This document shows, in pieces, positions 7,887 to 16,612 of a DNA stretch of 64,000 nt. Every line of letters begins with the position of its first letter. Position 1 is the first letter of the stretch. A program made the position numbers and the translations under genes. Under the pieces are notes generated by a model. It ran no database searches, had not been told where the DNA came from, and saw only the letters and a list, made by a program, of their open reading frames with translations. Origin of the DNA: Frankia alni ACN14a (lineage in GTDB: Bacteria; Actinomycetota; Actinomycetes; Frankiales; Frankiaceae); contig NC_008278.1 of NCBI RefSeq assembly GCF_000058485.1, positions 4,148,962-4,212,961 of the forward strand, in the 5' to 3' direction.

Positions 7887-9296
7887 ATGCTCCCCGTGGA
7901 GGTGGTCCGGATGGTGCCCGCGCTGGCGTTGGCCGCCACGGGGACGGAGCTGTCCCAGCCGGACACGGTGGTCGCGGACCTGCTCGAGATCCTGCGCCGC
8001 CAGCTGCACATGGACCTCGCCGCGCTGGCCAGGGTCGAGGGCGGCCACCTGGTCCTCCAGGTGCTGTGCGGCGACGTCGCCGGGTTCGGCCTGCACGCGG
8101 GCGCGACGATCAGCCGCGGCGACTCCCTGCTCGGGCGGGTGCTGGCCGGCGAACTGCCCGCGATCGTCCCGGACACCCTGGCCGACCCGGTCCTCGCCGG
8201 CAGCCGCGACGTCCGGGACAGGGGCATCGGCTCCTACGCCTCGGCGCCGATCGTCGACGGCGAGGGCAGGGTGTACGGCCTGCTGTGCTGCGCGGGGCAT
8301 CGGTCCCGATCGGTGAGCCCCGAGCGTGACGGGCGCTTCCTGCGGCTGCTGGCGGCGTTCCTCGGCGACACCGTCCTCGACCTGCACGAGATGTGGGCGC
8401 GGCGGCGCCGGGTGTGGCAGGAGGTCAGCGACCTCATCGACAGCGGCGGCCCACAGATCATCTATCAGCCGATCTTCCGGCTCGCCGACGAGCGCATCGT
8501 CGGCGTGGAGGCGCTGTCCCGGTTCCCGGGCGGGCGCCGCGGGGCGCAGCGCTGGTACGCCGACGCGGCCACCGTCGGGCTGAGCACCGAACTGGAACGG
8601 CTCGCGATCGGCCGGGCGCTCGCCGTCCTGCCCGTCCTGCCCGGTGATCTCACCCTGGCCGTCAACGCCTCCCCCACCACCATCTCCGCCGGCCTGCTGG
8701 ACCTGCTTCCCGAGGCCGCGGCCGGCCGCATCATCGTGGAGATCACCGAGCACGAGCACATCGGAACCGACAAGCGCCTGCTGGGGGCCGTCGAGAAGCT
8801 GCGCACCCGGGGCGTGCGGATCGCCATCGACGACATCGGCACCGGCTACGCGGGCCTGGAGCAGCTCCTGCACCTGCGCCCGGACATCATCAAGCTCGAC
8901 GGCGTCATCACCCGGGACATCGACACCGACGCCGCCCGCCGCGCCATCGCCACCGGCCTGGTCGAGGTCGCCGGTGAGATCGGGGGCAGCGTCGTCGCGG
9001 AGGGTATCGAGACCCCGGCCGAGCTGGCCACCGCGATGGCCGCGGGCATCCCCTACGGCCAGGGCTACCTGCTGGGCCATCCCGGCCCGCCCGCCGGAGC
9101 GGCCTGGCTGCGGCCCGACGGTCGGCGCTCCGCTGTCCCAGGCAGCCCCGCTGCCCCCGACAGCCCCGCTGTCCCAGGCAGCCCCGCTGTCCCGGGCAGC
9201 CTGCAGACACCGGCCGGCAAGACCGCCCACCGCGACCCGAGCGCGAACCGGCCGGACCGGCACGGCCCGCTATCGTCGGCCGATGCCCGTCGATGA
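7887..9296 (+). CDS. GAF-EAL protein, probable cyclic-di-GMP phosphodiesterase
   Basis: 469-aa protein with an N-terminal GAF sensor domain (residues about 20-165) and a C-terminal EAL domain (about 190-425). EAL-domain metal and catalytic elements look intact: EALSRF, NASP, EITEHEH, IDDIGTGYAG, IKLD, VVAEGIET and the late GQGYLLG. This supports hydrolysis of cyclic-di-GMP to pGpG in the cytoplasm in response to a small ligand or redox signal bound by GAF. There is no GGDEF domain and no membrane segment. The last 50 residues are a Pro/Ala/Val-rich repeat tail (copies of SPAVPG). The gene overlaps the start of the following tetR gene by 14 nt, so the two may be translated together. Confidence 0.9.
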   Translation: MLPVEVVRMVPALALAATGTELSQPDTVVADLLEILRRQLHMDLAALARVEGGHLVLQVLCGDVAGFGLHAGATISRGDSLLGRVLAGELPAIVPDTLADPVLAGSRDVRDRGIGSYASAPIVDGEGRVYGLLCCAGHRSRSVSPERDGRFLRLLAAFLGDTVLDLHEMWARRRRVWQEVSDLIDSGGPQIIYQPIFRLADERIVGVEALSRFPGGRRGAQRWYADAATVGLSTELERLAIGRALAVLPVLPGDLTLAVNASPTTISAGLLDLLPEAAAGRIIVEITEHEHIGTDKRLLGAVEKLRTRGVRIAIDDIGTGYAGLEQLLHLRPDIIKLDGVITRDIDTDAARRAIATGLVEVAGEIGGSVVAEGIETPAELATAMAAGIPYGQGYLLGHPGPPAGAAWLRPDGRRSAVPGSPAAPDSPAVPGSPAVPGSLQTPAGKTAHRDPSANRPDRHGPLSSADARR

Positions 9297-9936
9297 TCCC
9301 GAGCCCCGGCGTACCCAGCGGCAACGCCGCGCCAGCAGCCGCGAACTCATCCTCGACGCGGCGGTCCGGGGACTGTTCGAGGACGGTTACGCCCGGACGA
9401 CCACCGTGGCGATCCAGACAAGGGCCGGCGTGTCCCGCGGCCGGCTGCTGCACCACTTCCCGTCCCGGGAGGACCTGCTGGTGGCGGCGGCCCAGCACCT
9501 GGCCGGCGAGCGCATCGAGGAGATGAGGCGGTTCGTCCTTTCTCCCGACGATGAGGCCGCCGACGGCGACGGGCCCACGGACGGTGGCGAGCGGATCGAC
9601 CTGGCCACCGAGCTGCTGTGGGCGACCTTCCGGGCGCCGTACTTCTGGGCGGCGATGGAGCTGTGGACGGCCGCCCGCACCGACGCCGATCTCGCCGCCA
9701 CCCTGGCGGGCGCCGAACGCCAGCTCGGCGGCGCGATCAACAGCGTCATCGCTGCGATGTACGGGCCGGTGCTCAGTGCCCATCCGTCCTTTCCCGCGGC
9801 CCGGGACCTGATCTTTACCAGCATGCGGGGCGTCGCCCTGACCTACGCGGTCACCGGGCATGATCCACGGACCGAGCCCCATCTGTCCCTGTGGAAGCGG
9901 GTGCTGCGCGAGATGCTGGCGGCCCCGGAGGGCTAA
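9283..9936 (+). CDS. TetR-family regulator of the downstream acyl-CoA dehydrogenase
   Basis: 217-aa TetR repressor. The DNA-binding domain lies at residues about 15-65, with the helix-turn-helix in TTTVAIQTRAGVSRGRLLHHF. The start ATG at 9283 lies inside the end of the GAF-EAL gene; longer in-frame starts would run through the EAL domain. An almost perfect palindrome lies 26 nt downstream of the stop and just before the acyl-CoA dehydrogenase gene, which is the expected place for its operator. The ligand-binding domain is typical of TetR proteins that sense acyl-CoA or small hydrophobic ligands, but the ligand cannot be read from sequence. Confidence 0.9.
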   Translation: MPVDDPEPRRTQRQRRASSRELILDAAVRGLFEDGYARTTTVAIQTRAGVSRGRLLHHFPSREDLLVAAAQHLAGERIEEMRRFVLSPDDEAADGDGPTDGGERIDLATELLWATFRAPYFWAAMELWTAARTDADLAATLAGAERQLGGAINSVIAAMYGPVLSAHPSFPAARDLIFTSMRGVALTYAVTGHDPRTEPHLSLWKRVLREMLAAPEG

Positions 9937-9962
9937 GGGGCTGACGGCTGACCGCAGGGAAG

Positions 9963-9984
9963 TAACGGTCAGGCCTGACTGTTA
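9963..9984. promoter_or_regulatory. TetR operator palindrome
   Basis: Two 11-nt arms (TAACGGTCAGG and CCTGACTGTTA) form an inverted repeat with 10 of 11 positions matching, centred on AGGCCT. It lies between the tetR stop (9936) and the acyl-CoA dehydrogenase start (10019). Size and position fit a TetR operator that would shut off the dehydrogenase promoter. The link to this TetR protein is inferred. Confidence 0.65.
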
Positions 9985-10018
9985 GTGTGGCGGAGTTTCC
10001 GACGCGAGGAGCCCCCCG

Positions 10019-11284
10019 ATGGCGAGCGACCGACCGCCGACCACCCTGGCGCCCGACGCGGTTGGCGAGGTGCCGCGCACGCAGAACCGGATGACCCATG
10101 ACGTGTGGCTGCCCGACGAGACCGTCGCGTTGCGGGCGCAGGCCCGCGCCGCGGTGGACAAGCGGCTGGCGCCGCATGCGCGCGAGATCGGCCAGCGTGA
10201 GGAGTCCGCGGACAGCTTCCCCTGGGCGGCGTTTCGAGGGCTGGCAGAGGAGGGCCTGTTCGCGGTGCCGTTCGGCGACGACTTCGGCCGCGGCCTGGCG
10301 TATCCGATGCTGGGGACCTGCACGGTCACCGAGGAGATCGCCTACCACTCGTCGTCGATGGCCGGGGTCTACGACGGGCAGTGCATCCTGGTACCGCAGA
10401 CCCTGACCTTCGCCTCGCCGGCGCTGCGCGCCCGGCTCGTCCCCGAGCTCGTTGAGGGCCGCACGGCCTTCTCGTTCGCCACCACCGAACCGGAGACCAG
10501 CTCGGATCTCACCGCCGCCCGGATGCAGACCGTCGCCGATCGCACCGCCGACGGCTTCGTCGTCAACGGCCGCAAGCGGTGGATCACCAACAGCGTCGTC
10601 GCGGGCTGGGTGTCGGTGCTCGTCCGCGCGGGTCGGTCGGACCGGGCGACGATGCTCCTGGTCGACCTGTCCTCGCCCGGCGTCCGCGTCGGCGCGCCCG
10701 ACCTGAAGATGGGCCACCGCGGCCAGCTCACCGCCGACATCGTGTTCACCGACGTGCACGTGCCGGCGGACAACGTGCTCGGTCCGCCCGACGGCGGCCT
10801 CGGCGTGGCGCTGTCCGCGCTGGTGCGCGGACGGATCGGCATCGGCGCCGCCGGCGTCGGGGTCGCCCAGGCCGCCCTGGACCTCGCCGTGCACCGGTTG
10901 CGCACCCGGCACGTGTTCGGCGCCCCGCTCGGCGCCCTGCAGCACTGGCAGTTCCAGATGGCCCAGCGAGCCACCGAGATCGAGTGCGCGCGCTCGCTCT
11001 ACCAGAAGGCCGCGATCCTGCTCGACCGCGGCGACCGCAGCGCCGAACCGGAGGCCGCGATGGCCAAGGCCTACGGCACGCGCCTGGCCAACGACGTCGT
11101 CCGCGAGGCCATCCAGATCCACGGGGCGGTCGGCTTCGCACGCCGGGTGGCCGAGAGCGGCGAATCAGTCCGCCTCGAGGAGATGTACCGCGACGCCAAG
11201 ATTCTGGAAATCTTCGAGGGCGCCAACGAGCTCCAGCAGTGGATCATCGCCCGCCAGCTCATCGGCCGCGACGTCACCGGCTAA
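10019..11284 (+). CDS. Acyl-CoA dehydrogenase
   Basis: 421-aa FAD-dependent acyl-CoA dehydrogenase. The three-domain fold is visible: N-terminal helices (LAPHAREIGQREESADSFPW), the flavin-binding middle region with FSFATTEPETSSDL and NGRKRWITNS, and a C-terminal helical domain. The block EIFEGANELQQW matches the canonical site of the catalytic Glu in FEG/YEG-type enzymes. It should oxidise a fatty or branched acyl-CoA to the enoyl-CoA and pass electrons to ETF. The gene is alone behind a TetR operator, so it is probably induced by its substrate or product. The first 24 residues are a loosely conserved extension; the ATG at 10091 is an alternative start. Confidence 0.9.
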   Translation: MASDRPPTTLAPDAVGEVPRTQNRMTHDVWLPDETVALRAQARAAVDKRLAPHAREIGQREESADSFPWAAFRGLAEEGLFAVPFGDDFGRGLAYPMLGTCTVTEEIAYHSSSMAGVYDGQCILVPQTLTFASPALRARLVPELVEGRTAFSFATTEPETSSDLTAARMQTVADRTADGFVVNGRKRWITNSVVAGWVSVLVRAGRSDRATMLLVDLSSPGVRVGAPDLKMGHRGQLTADIVFTDVHVPADNVLGPPDGGLGVALSALVRGRIGIGAAGVGVAQAALDLAVHRLRTRHVFGAPLGALQHWQFQMAQRATEIECARSLYQKAAILLDRGDRSAEPEAAMAKAYGTRLANDVVREAIQIHGAVGFARRVAESGESVRLEEMYRDAKILEIFEGANELQQWIIARQLIGRDVTG

Positions 11285-11365
11285 AAGACACCGTCTGCAC
11301 AGATCAGAGGCCCAGTTCCCGGTCCGGACGGCGGTTCGGCCCGGGCCGGGTCGATGTCCGCTCTC

Positions 11366-11479
11366 GTTTCCGGCCCACTCCGCGACCTGGGTGACCGGGA
11401 CGCCGGCGTTCAGCCAGCCTGAGATGGCGGCGTGCCGCAGGTCGTACGGCCGGCGCGCCAGCCTCAACGCCTGGTCCAC
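11366..11479 (-). pseudogene. Tyrosine-recombinase C-terminal fragment
   Basis: Thirty-eight codons on the minus strand encode RRPYDLRHAAISGWLNAG followed by VPVTQVAEWAGN. This is the box II region of actinobacterial phage or plasmid tyrosine integrases, with the R-x-x-H pair inside PYDLRHA. The rest of the enzyme, including the active-site Tyr, is missing; the frame continues into unrelated sequence. It is a scar of a lost integrated element in the 330-nt gap between the acyl-CoA dehydrogenase and the kinase genes. I saw no tRNA gene or attachment repeat beside it. Confidence 0.7.
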
Positions 11480-11614
11480 CTACCGCGGCGCCCCACCTGA
11501 CGAGATCGACGTGCTCTTCACCCACCTCCACGGAGAAGTCGCCGAGCCCGCCGAGTAGCGCTCCTTGCACGCCGTGAGCTTCCACAGCCAACGCCGCTCC
11601 AGTCGGAGGAGGCA

Positions 11615-12676
11615 TCATTGCCGGCGGGTGGGCAGTGGTTGCAGTGATGGCCAGCGGGTAAGCAGGTTTTCGCGCATGGCTGCGGCGAGCTGCCCCAATT
11701 CTTCCAGCTCGCCACCGTGAGCGGTCATCTGGCTGACGATTCCGAGGCGGTGGGTGAGCCGTTGGCGCGCCGTCGCCGTGCCCCAACGCCAGTCACGGCG
11801 CGCAATCCTGGCCAGATGGTCAAGGGTTTCGCGCTTCGCCCTCTCGACCAGTGCATCACCTCGTAGCAGCCAGCCGGCACACGCGTCGGTGAGATCGTCT
11901 GGAACATCACGTCCGGTCTGCTGGCGCCAGGCCGCACGGTAGGCGACTTCCGCCTCTTTCAGCAGCGGCCGCGGCGGCGCGGTGACACACCAGCAGGTCG
12001 GGAATCCGATGCGCAGGTAGGCAAGTTCGGTGAGCCCGTCGCCCAGCGCCGCCTGTTCGAAATCGACGAACCTGACACCGCTGCTGGTGTGCAGGTCGTT
12101 ACCCGGGCACGGGTCGCCGTGCAGCAGGGCACTGCCCGGTGAACGGGCCAGGCGGCTCACGAGGTCGTCCAGCTCGGCGCGTACTCCGCGAGGCGCGGCG
12201 ACGCCGAGCGCGTGGGCCAGCCGGAGGAAGGAGTCGACGTCGTTGCGGGTCGGGCCGCCGGACCAGGCCGGCAGAACACCCGTGTCCTCGACTCCCGTGG
12301 AAGCGTGGAGCCGAGCCAGCGCCTCGGCGTAGGCGACCACCCAGTCCTCCCGCGGCCGCTGATGGTCCAGGTATTCCAGAACCAGGACCCGCTGGTCCGG
12401 ATCGGTCCCGAGGAGCCTCGGCGCCACGGGCGGGTCCACGCGAGACGCCAGCGTCAGCGCGGCCACCTCCCGGGCATATCTCTCGGCGCCCCCCGGCCCG
12501 TCGATGAGCTGCTTGACCACCGCAGGTGTGCCGGACAGTTCCACCCGCCACACGCGGGATCGCGGACTGCTACCCAGCCGGCGGGCCCGCCGAGGTGAAC
12601 CCACCTCGGCCCACAACCTCTCCCCCAGCGGCAACGGCACCCACATGGCTCTTATCCTGACGAGTCGGCCTGGCAC
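11615..12676 (-). CDS. APH-family phosphotransferase
   Basis: 353-aa protein of the aminoglycoside phosphotransferase/choline kinase fold. Visible elements are an N-terminal lobe with VWRVELSGTPAVVKQLIDGP (a likely ATP-binding Lys in VVKQ), the catalytic loop LLHGDPCPGNDL, and the metal-binding RFVDFEQA. In actinomycetes most such genes are not proven resistance genes and may phosphorylate metabolites. The C-terminal 90 residues are basic and helical. The ATG at 12646 (MWVPLPLGERLW) is a plausible alternative start. The gene stands alone between an integrase scrap and the CoA-transferase operon, transcribed in the same direction as the latter. The substrate is unknown. Confidence 0.8.
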   Translation of the reverse strand: MPGRLVRIRAMWVPLPLGERLWAEVGSPRRARRLGSSPRSRVWRVELSGTPAVVKQLIDGPGGAERYAREVAALTLASRVDPPVAPRLLGTDPDQRVLVLEYLDHQRPREDWVVAYAEALARLHASTGVEDTGVLPAWSGGPTRNDVDSFLRLAHALGVAAPRGVRAELDDLVSRLARSPGSALLHGDPCPGNDLHTSSGVRFVDFEQAALGDGLTELAYLRIGFPTCWCVTAPPRPLLKEAEVAYRAAWRQQTGRDVPDDLTDACAGWLLRGDALVERAKRETLDHLARIARRDWRWGTATARQRLTHRLGIVSQMTAHGGELEELGQLAAAMRENLLTRWPSLQPLPTRRQ

Positions 12677-12798
12677 GCATCACCAGACGCCCGACGACCA
12701 CGGCACCCGAACACCGGCCACGCAGTCGTCACCCCAGACATGTCGTAACCCCAGTTCCGCGGCCGGCGCCTCCTCCGGTCGAACCGACCAGGGCGGGG

Positions 12799-15282
12799 TC
12801 AGCGGGTTGCGCCGGCTATTCGACCGTCGGCGGACAGCAGCTCGGCTGTTTCGGCGTCGGTGCGGCCGAGTGTTTCCCGGAGGATCTGTTCGGTGTGTTC
12901 GCCGAGCAGCGGGGCGGGGATGTCGGGGGGGTCGGGCAGTCGGTCGGAAACGACGGGTGCGTTCTCCAGGTAGAAGGTCTGTCTGATACGCGGATGTCCG
13001 GACAGCCGGAAGACGCCACGCTGGGCGTAGTAGGGGAACGAGGGCAATTCGGAGACGCGCAGCATCGCGCCGGCGGGTATGCCGGCCGCCTGGAGCCGGG
13101 TCATGGCCTCGACGGCGCCGTGCTGGGCGAGCCAGTCGGTGAGGGCGGCGTCGATCCGATCTCGGGCGCCGGCGCGTCCGTACGCGCTGGTGAGGGCGGG
13201 TTCGGTGGCGAGGTCGGGGCGGTCGAGGACGCGGCACAGAGCCTGCCAGTCGCCGTCGCCGCGGACGGTGACGACGCACCAGTCGTCGTCGCCTGCGGTG
13301 GGAAAAACCCCCCAGGGCGCATCCGGTTCGGTGGGCCCTTCGACCTCGACGCCGGCGCGGAGGAGGGCTTTGTCGGCGACGGTCGCGGCGGCGTGGCCGA
13401 GCATGACCTCGGTCTGGCTGACGCTCACCGTTCCGCCGATTCCGGTGCGGCGCCGGCGGATCAGCAGCGCGAGGACGCCGGCGATGCCGATGCGGGCGGC
13501 GACGTGGTCCGGGTAGACGGTGAGTGCGTCGGAGAATCCGTCCGGTTCGCCGGGGTAGCGCCACTGCGCGGTCAGGCCGGCGCAGGCGCGGACCAGCGGT
13601 CCGTAGCCGAGCCGGCGGCTCCACGGTCCGGTGGAACCGAACGCCGAGCTGTCCACGACGATGACGGCCGGGTTGGTGCTGCGCAGGACGTCGTAGCCGA
13701 GTCCGAGGGATTCCAGGGTGCCGGGACGGTAGTTGGTGAGCACGACGTCGGTGTCGGCAACCAGTCGCCGGAACAGGTCCTTGCCTCGTGGTGAACGCAG
13801 GTCGAGGCCGAGGCTGCGCTTGTTGCGGTGGCCGGCGGCAAAGGTCACCGTCATGACACTGCCGTCGCGGGCCTGGCGGCTGCCGTCGGGAAAGGCGTCG
13901 TTCTCGACCTTGATGACGTCGGCGCCCTGGTCGGCAAGCAGACGCCCCTGCTCGGCGCCGACGACGATGACACCGAGGTCGAGGACACGCAGTCCGGCCA
14001 GCGGCCGACGGCCGGGATCGACGGAACCGTCCTGTGGGTCCGGGCCCGGAGCCGGGTCCGGACCTGGGCCTGGGCCTGGGATCGGTCGGTCGCCCCAGCC
14101 CTGCGCCGCCGGCGAGGAGTCCGGGGGGAGCGTGGGCGCCGGGCCTCGGACTCCGGCGCGGTGACCGTCCAGCTCCAGCACGCCGTTCGGGAAGGGTGCC
14201 GCCATCCCCGGAGCGAGTTCGACCGGGCTGAAGGCGCCTCGGGCGCGGACCTGCTCGGATTCCAGCGCCTCGTCCAGGTCGAGAACGGCGGCGGTGGGGA
14301 CGCCGTGGTGCTGGCCGGCCTGTTCGAGTTCCGCTCGCGTCTTGTCGGCGAAGAAGCGTGCTATCGCCGGCAGCAGGGTGGTGGAGGCGAAGCGGGTGGA
14401 CAGCTTGTCGTAGGAGGGGTCGGCGAACTCCGCGGGGCGTCCCATCCACGCGAACATGGCGCGCCACTGCCGCGGGGCGAGAATGCACAGGCGGACGAAC
14501 CCGTCGGCGCAGGGAATGATCGGGTACTGGTGGCGGGCCTCGGGGCGGCCCCGGGGAAGCTTGCTGGCGGGTACTCCGGCGGTGGCGCTGCCGGCGATGC
14601 CGTAGCCGGGATCGAGTGCGGCGACCGCGCCGTCGAGGACGGCGAAGTCGAGGTGGTCGCCCAGACCGGTGCGCAGGCGTTCGAGGTAGGCGAGGAGCAC
14701 CACGAACACCGCCTGCGCCGCGGCGCAGTCGTAGGGCAGGTCGCCGGGCGGCAGCAGCGGCGCGCGCCCGGGGATGCCCGAGCGCGACAGCTCGCCGGAC
14801 AAGGCGTGGAACACCGGGCCGGTGGCCTGCCAGCCGGCCTGGGGACCGGTCCGGCCGAACGGCGTGGCGGACAGGACGACCAGGGACGGGTGCTCCCGCC
14901 GGATGCCCTCGACGTCCAGCGTCGTCGCCTCCGGGCCGGACGGCGGCGTGCTCTCCAGCAGGATGTCGGCGTCGGCGAGCAGTGCGGTGAACCTCTCCCG
15001 GTCGGCGGGCTGGGCGAGGTCGAGCGACACGGCGCGTTTGCCGAGGTTGGCGGCGGCGAAGGCCAACGAGACCCCGCCGACCCGGCGACCGGTGCGGCGG
15101 TCGGCGGCGCCGCCGGGCGGCTCGACGCGCAGGACGTCGGCGCCCCATTCGGCGAGATGACGGCCGATCGCCGCCAGCGGCCCGGTGGTCAGATCGAGGA
15201 CCCGCACGCCGGTCAGGGGCAGGTCGAGCGGTTCGCCCGTCCCGGCCGCCTCGGCGTTGGTCGACGCCTCGGCGGTGGTCAA
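12799..15282 (-). CDS. Tandem family III (CaiB/BaiF) CoA-transferase
   Basis: 827-aa protein made of two CaiB/BaiF CoA-transferase units. The first begins LTGVRVLDLTTGPLAAIGRH (residue about 20) and the second LAGLRVLDLGVIVVGAEQGR (about 425); each continues with GADVIKVE- or GADVLRVE-type and GRTGP/GSTGP blocks. They are joined by a Pro/Gly/Asp-rich linker near residue 405. The family moves CoA between carboxylic acids. At the usual catalytic Asp (GFD/GYD) unit 1 reads ATGP and unit 2 reads GYGP, so both may lack that residue. The start is a TTG that overlaps the stop of the upstream acyl-CoA dehydrogenase; no ATG or GTG lies between that stop and the first domain. It is the last gene of a TetR-controlled acyl-CoA operon. 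Confidence 0.85.
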   Translation of the reverse strand: MTTAEASTNAEAAGTGEPLDLPLTGVRVLDLTTGPLAAIGRHLAEWGADVLRVEPPGGAADRRTGRRVGGVSLAFAAANLGKRAVSLDLAQPADRERFTALLADADILLESTPPSGPEATTLDVEGIRREHPSLVVLSATPFGRTGPQAGWQATGPVFHALSGELSRSGIPGRAPLLPPGDLPYDCAAAQAVFVVLLAYLERLRTGLGDHLDFAVLDGAVAALDPGYGIAGSATAGVPASKLPRGRPEARHQYPIIPCADGFVRLCILAPRQWRAMFAWMGRPAEFADPSYDKLSTRFASTTLLPAIARFFADKTRAELEQAGQHHGVPTAAVLDLDEALESEQVRARGAFSPVELAPGMAAPFPNGVLELDGHRAGVRGPAPTLPPDSSPAAQGWGDRPIPGPGPGPDPAPGPDPQDGSVDPGRRPLAGLRVLDLGVIVVGAEQGRLLADQGADVIKVENDAFPDGSRQARDGSVMTVTFAAGHRNKRSLGLDLRSPRGKDLFRRLVADTDVVLTNYRPGTLESLGLGYDVLRSTNPAVIVVDSSAFGSTGPWSRRLGYGPLVRACAGLTAQWRYPGEPDGFSDALTVYPDHVAARIGIAGVLALLIRRRRTGIGGTVSVSQTEVMLGHAAATVADKALLRAGVEVEGPTEPDAPWGVFPTAGDDDWCVVTVRGDGDWQALCRVLDRPDLATEPALTSAYGRAGARDRIDAALTDWLAQHGAVEAMTRLQAAGIPAGAMLRVSELPSFPYYAQRGVFRLSGHPRIRQTFYLENAPVVSDRLPDPPDIPAPLLGEHTEQILRETLGRTDAETAELLSADGRIAGATR

Positions 15283-16571
15283 CTGAACCGCCTGGTGGCC
15301 TGGGCCTTGCGGACCTCGCGGAACGGGACGTTCTTGTCGACTTCGGGTTCCCTGGGCAGGCCCAGGACCCGCTCGCCGATGATGTTCCGCTGGATCTGGT
15401 CGGTGCCTCCGCCGATGGAGGTGACGAACGCGGCGAACGACGAGCGGTTGACCTCCGCGGCGACCGGGTCGGTGTCGCCGTCGAGGACCGAGGAGGCGCC
15501 GAGCAGGTTCGTGGTCACGTCCACGCCGGTGTGCACGATGCGGGACATGGCGAGTTTGCCGATGGACGCCAGCGGTGACGCCGCGCCGCGCCCGGCGTCC
15601 GCCCGCGCCCGCAGGTTGTTCCAGGCGTTGACCTTCTCCAGCGTGTACAGCCGGGCGATCTCCTGGCGGGTGACGGGGTCGTCGGCCCTGCCGACCTTCT
15701 TCGCCAGCTCGACGTAGTCGGCTCCGCCGATCTGCCGGGTCCACGGCGACTGCCGGTCCGCCAGGGTGGTCTCGCTCCCGCCGGCCCGCCGGCGCTGACG
15801 GGAACTGCCACCGGCGGCGGCCCCCATGATCAGCCGCTCGAAGCCGAGCGCGGTCTGCAGTACCCGCCAGCCGTCGTTGACCGCGCCAAGCCGGTGGGAG
15901 TCGGCCACGACGGCGTCGGTGAGGAACACCTCGTTGAACTCCGACCCACCCGTGACCTGGTGGATCGGCCGAATGTCGACTCCCGGCTGGTCCAGCGGCA
16001 GCCAGAAGAACGTCAGTCCGCGGTGCTTGGGCACGTCCCAGTCGGTGCGTGCGACGAGGAAGCCGTGGGTCGCCTCGCGGGCTCCCGACGTCCACACCTT
16101 CTGGCCGTTGACCACCCAGGTGTCGCCGTCGCGGTCGGCCCGGGTCTGCAACGCCGCGAGGTCGGAGCCGGCGCCGGGCTCGCTGTAGAGCAGGCAGCCC
16201 TGCTGCTCGCCGAGGGCCAGCGGCCGCACGAACGACTTCTTCTGCTCGTCCGTGCCGTGCGCGAGGATCGTGTTGGCGAACAGCTGCGTCACGTCCAGGG
16301 CGACCGGTTTCGCGCCCGCCCGGGTGAACTCCTCGGCGACCACCCGACGCAGATCGCGGTGCAGGCCGCGCCCGAACCACTCGACCGGCCAGGTCGGGGC
16401 CGCCCACCCGGAGTCGACGAGCCGCTCCCGCCACTGCGGGCCCCCGCCGCCGGGCTGCCAGTTCTCGGCCAGCCACGCCGCCACCTGCGCGCGTACCCGC
16501 TGCGCCGACGCCTCCTCAGACGCCTCCTTCGACGCCTGCGGCGGCGTGCCCGGCCCTGTCGTCGCGGTCAT
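15279..16571 (-). CDS. Acyl-CoA dehydrogenase, large partner
   Basis: 430-aa acyl-CoA dehydrogenase of the actinobacterial FadE type that often works as a two-gene heteromer. The N-terminus has an Ala/Glu-rich tail, then WREWL-like helices (PTWPVEWFGRGL). The middle domain has LLYSEPGAGSDLAALQTRA and VVNGQKVWTSGA. The C-terminus reads SIGGGTDQIQRNIIGERVLG, where the Glu of YEGTxQ-type enzymes is replaced by Gly, as in the non-catalytic partner of heteromeric FadE pairs. It lies 41 nt downstream of a second, differently built acyl-CoA dehydrogenase gene and overlaps the CoA-transferase gene, so the three act together, probably activating and oxidising an unusual acyl-CoA such as a steroid side chain or branched acid. 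The substrate is inferred only broadly. Confidence 0.88.
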   Translation of the reverse strand: MTATTGPGTPPQASKEASEEASAQRVRAQVAAWLAENWQPGGGGPQWRERLVDSGWAAPTWPVEWFGRGLHRDLRRVVAEEFTRAGAKPVALDVTQLFANTILAHGTDEQKKSFVRPLALGEQQGCLLYSEPGAGSDLAALQTRADRDGDTWVVNGQKVWTSGAREATHGFLVARTDWDVPKHRGLTFFWLPLDQPGVDIRPIHQVTGGSEFNEVFLTDAVVADSHRLGAVNDGWRVLQTALGFERLIMGAAAGGSSRQRRRAGGSETTLADRQSPWTRQIGGADYVELAKKVGRADDPVTRQEIARLYTLEKVNAWNNLRARADAGRGAASPLASIGKLAMSRIVHTGVDVTTNLLGASSVLDGDTDPVAAEVNRSSFAAFVTSIGGGTDQIQRNIIGERVLGLPREPEVDKNVPFREVRKAQATRRFS

Positions 16572-16612
16572 CGGGTTCCTCCTCGTCGTTCACGTGCACC
16601 CGAAGGGTGCGA

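Noticed and set aside
10746-11141. Minus-strand open frames opposite the acyl-CoA dehydrogenase
   Set aside because: Arg/Gly/Ala-rich with no motif; the plus-strand gene is unmistakable.
11459-11558. Plus-strand frame with ASLNAWSTYRGAPPDEIDVL next to the integrase fragment
   Set aside because: It looks protein-like and may be a second remnant, but I cannot name a family or find a start, so it is not listed as a gene.
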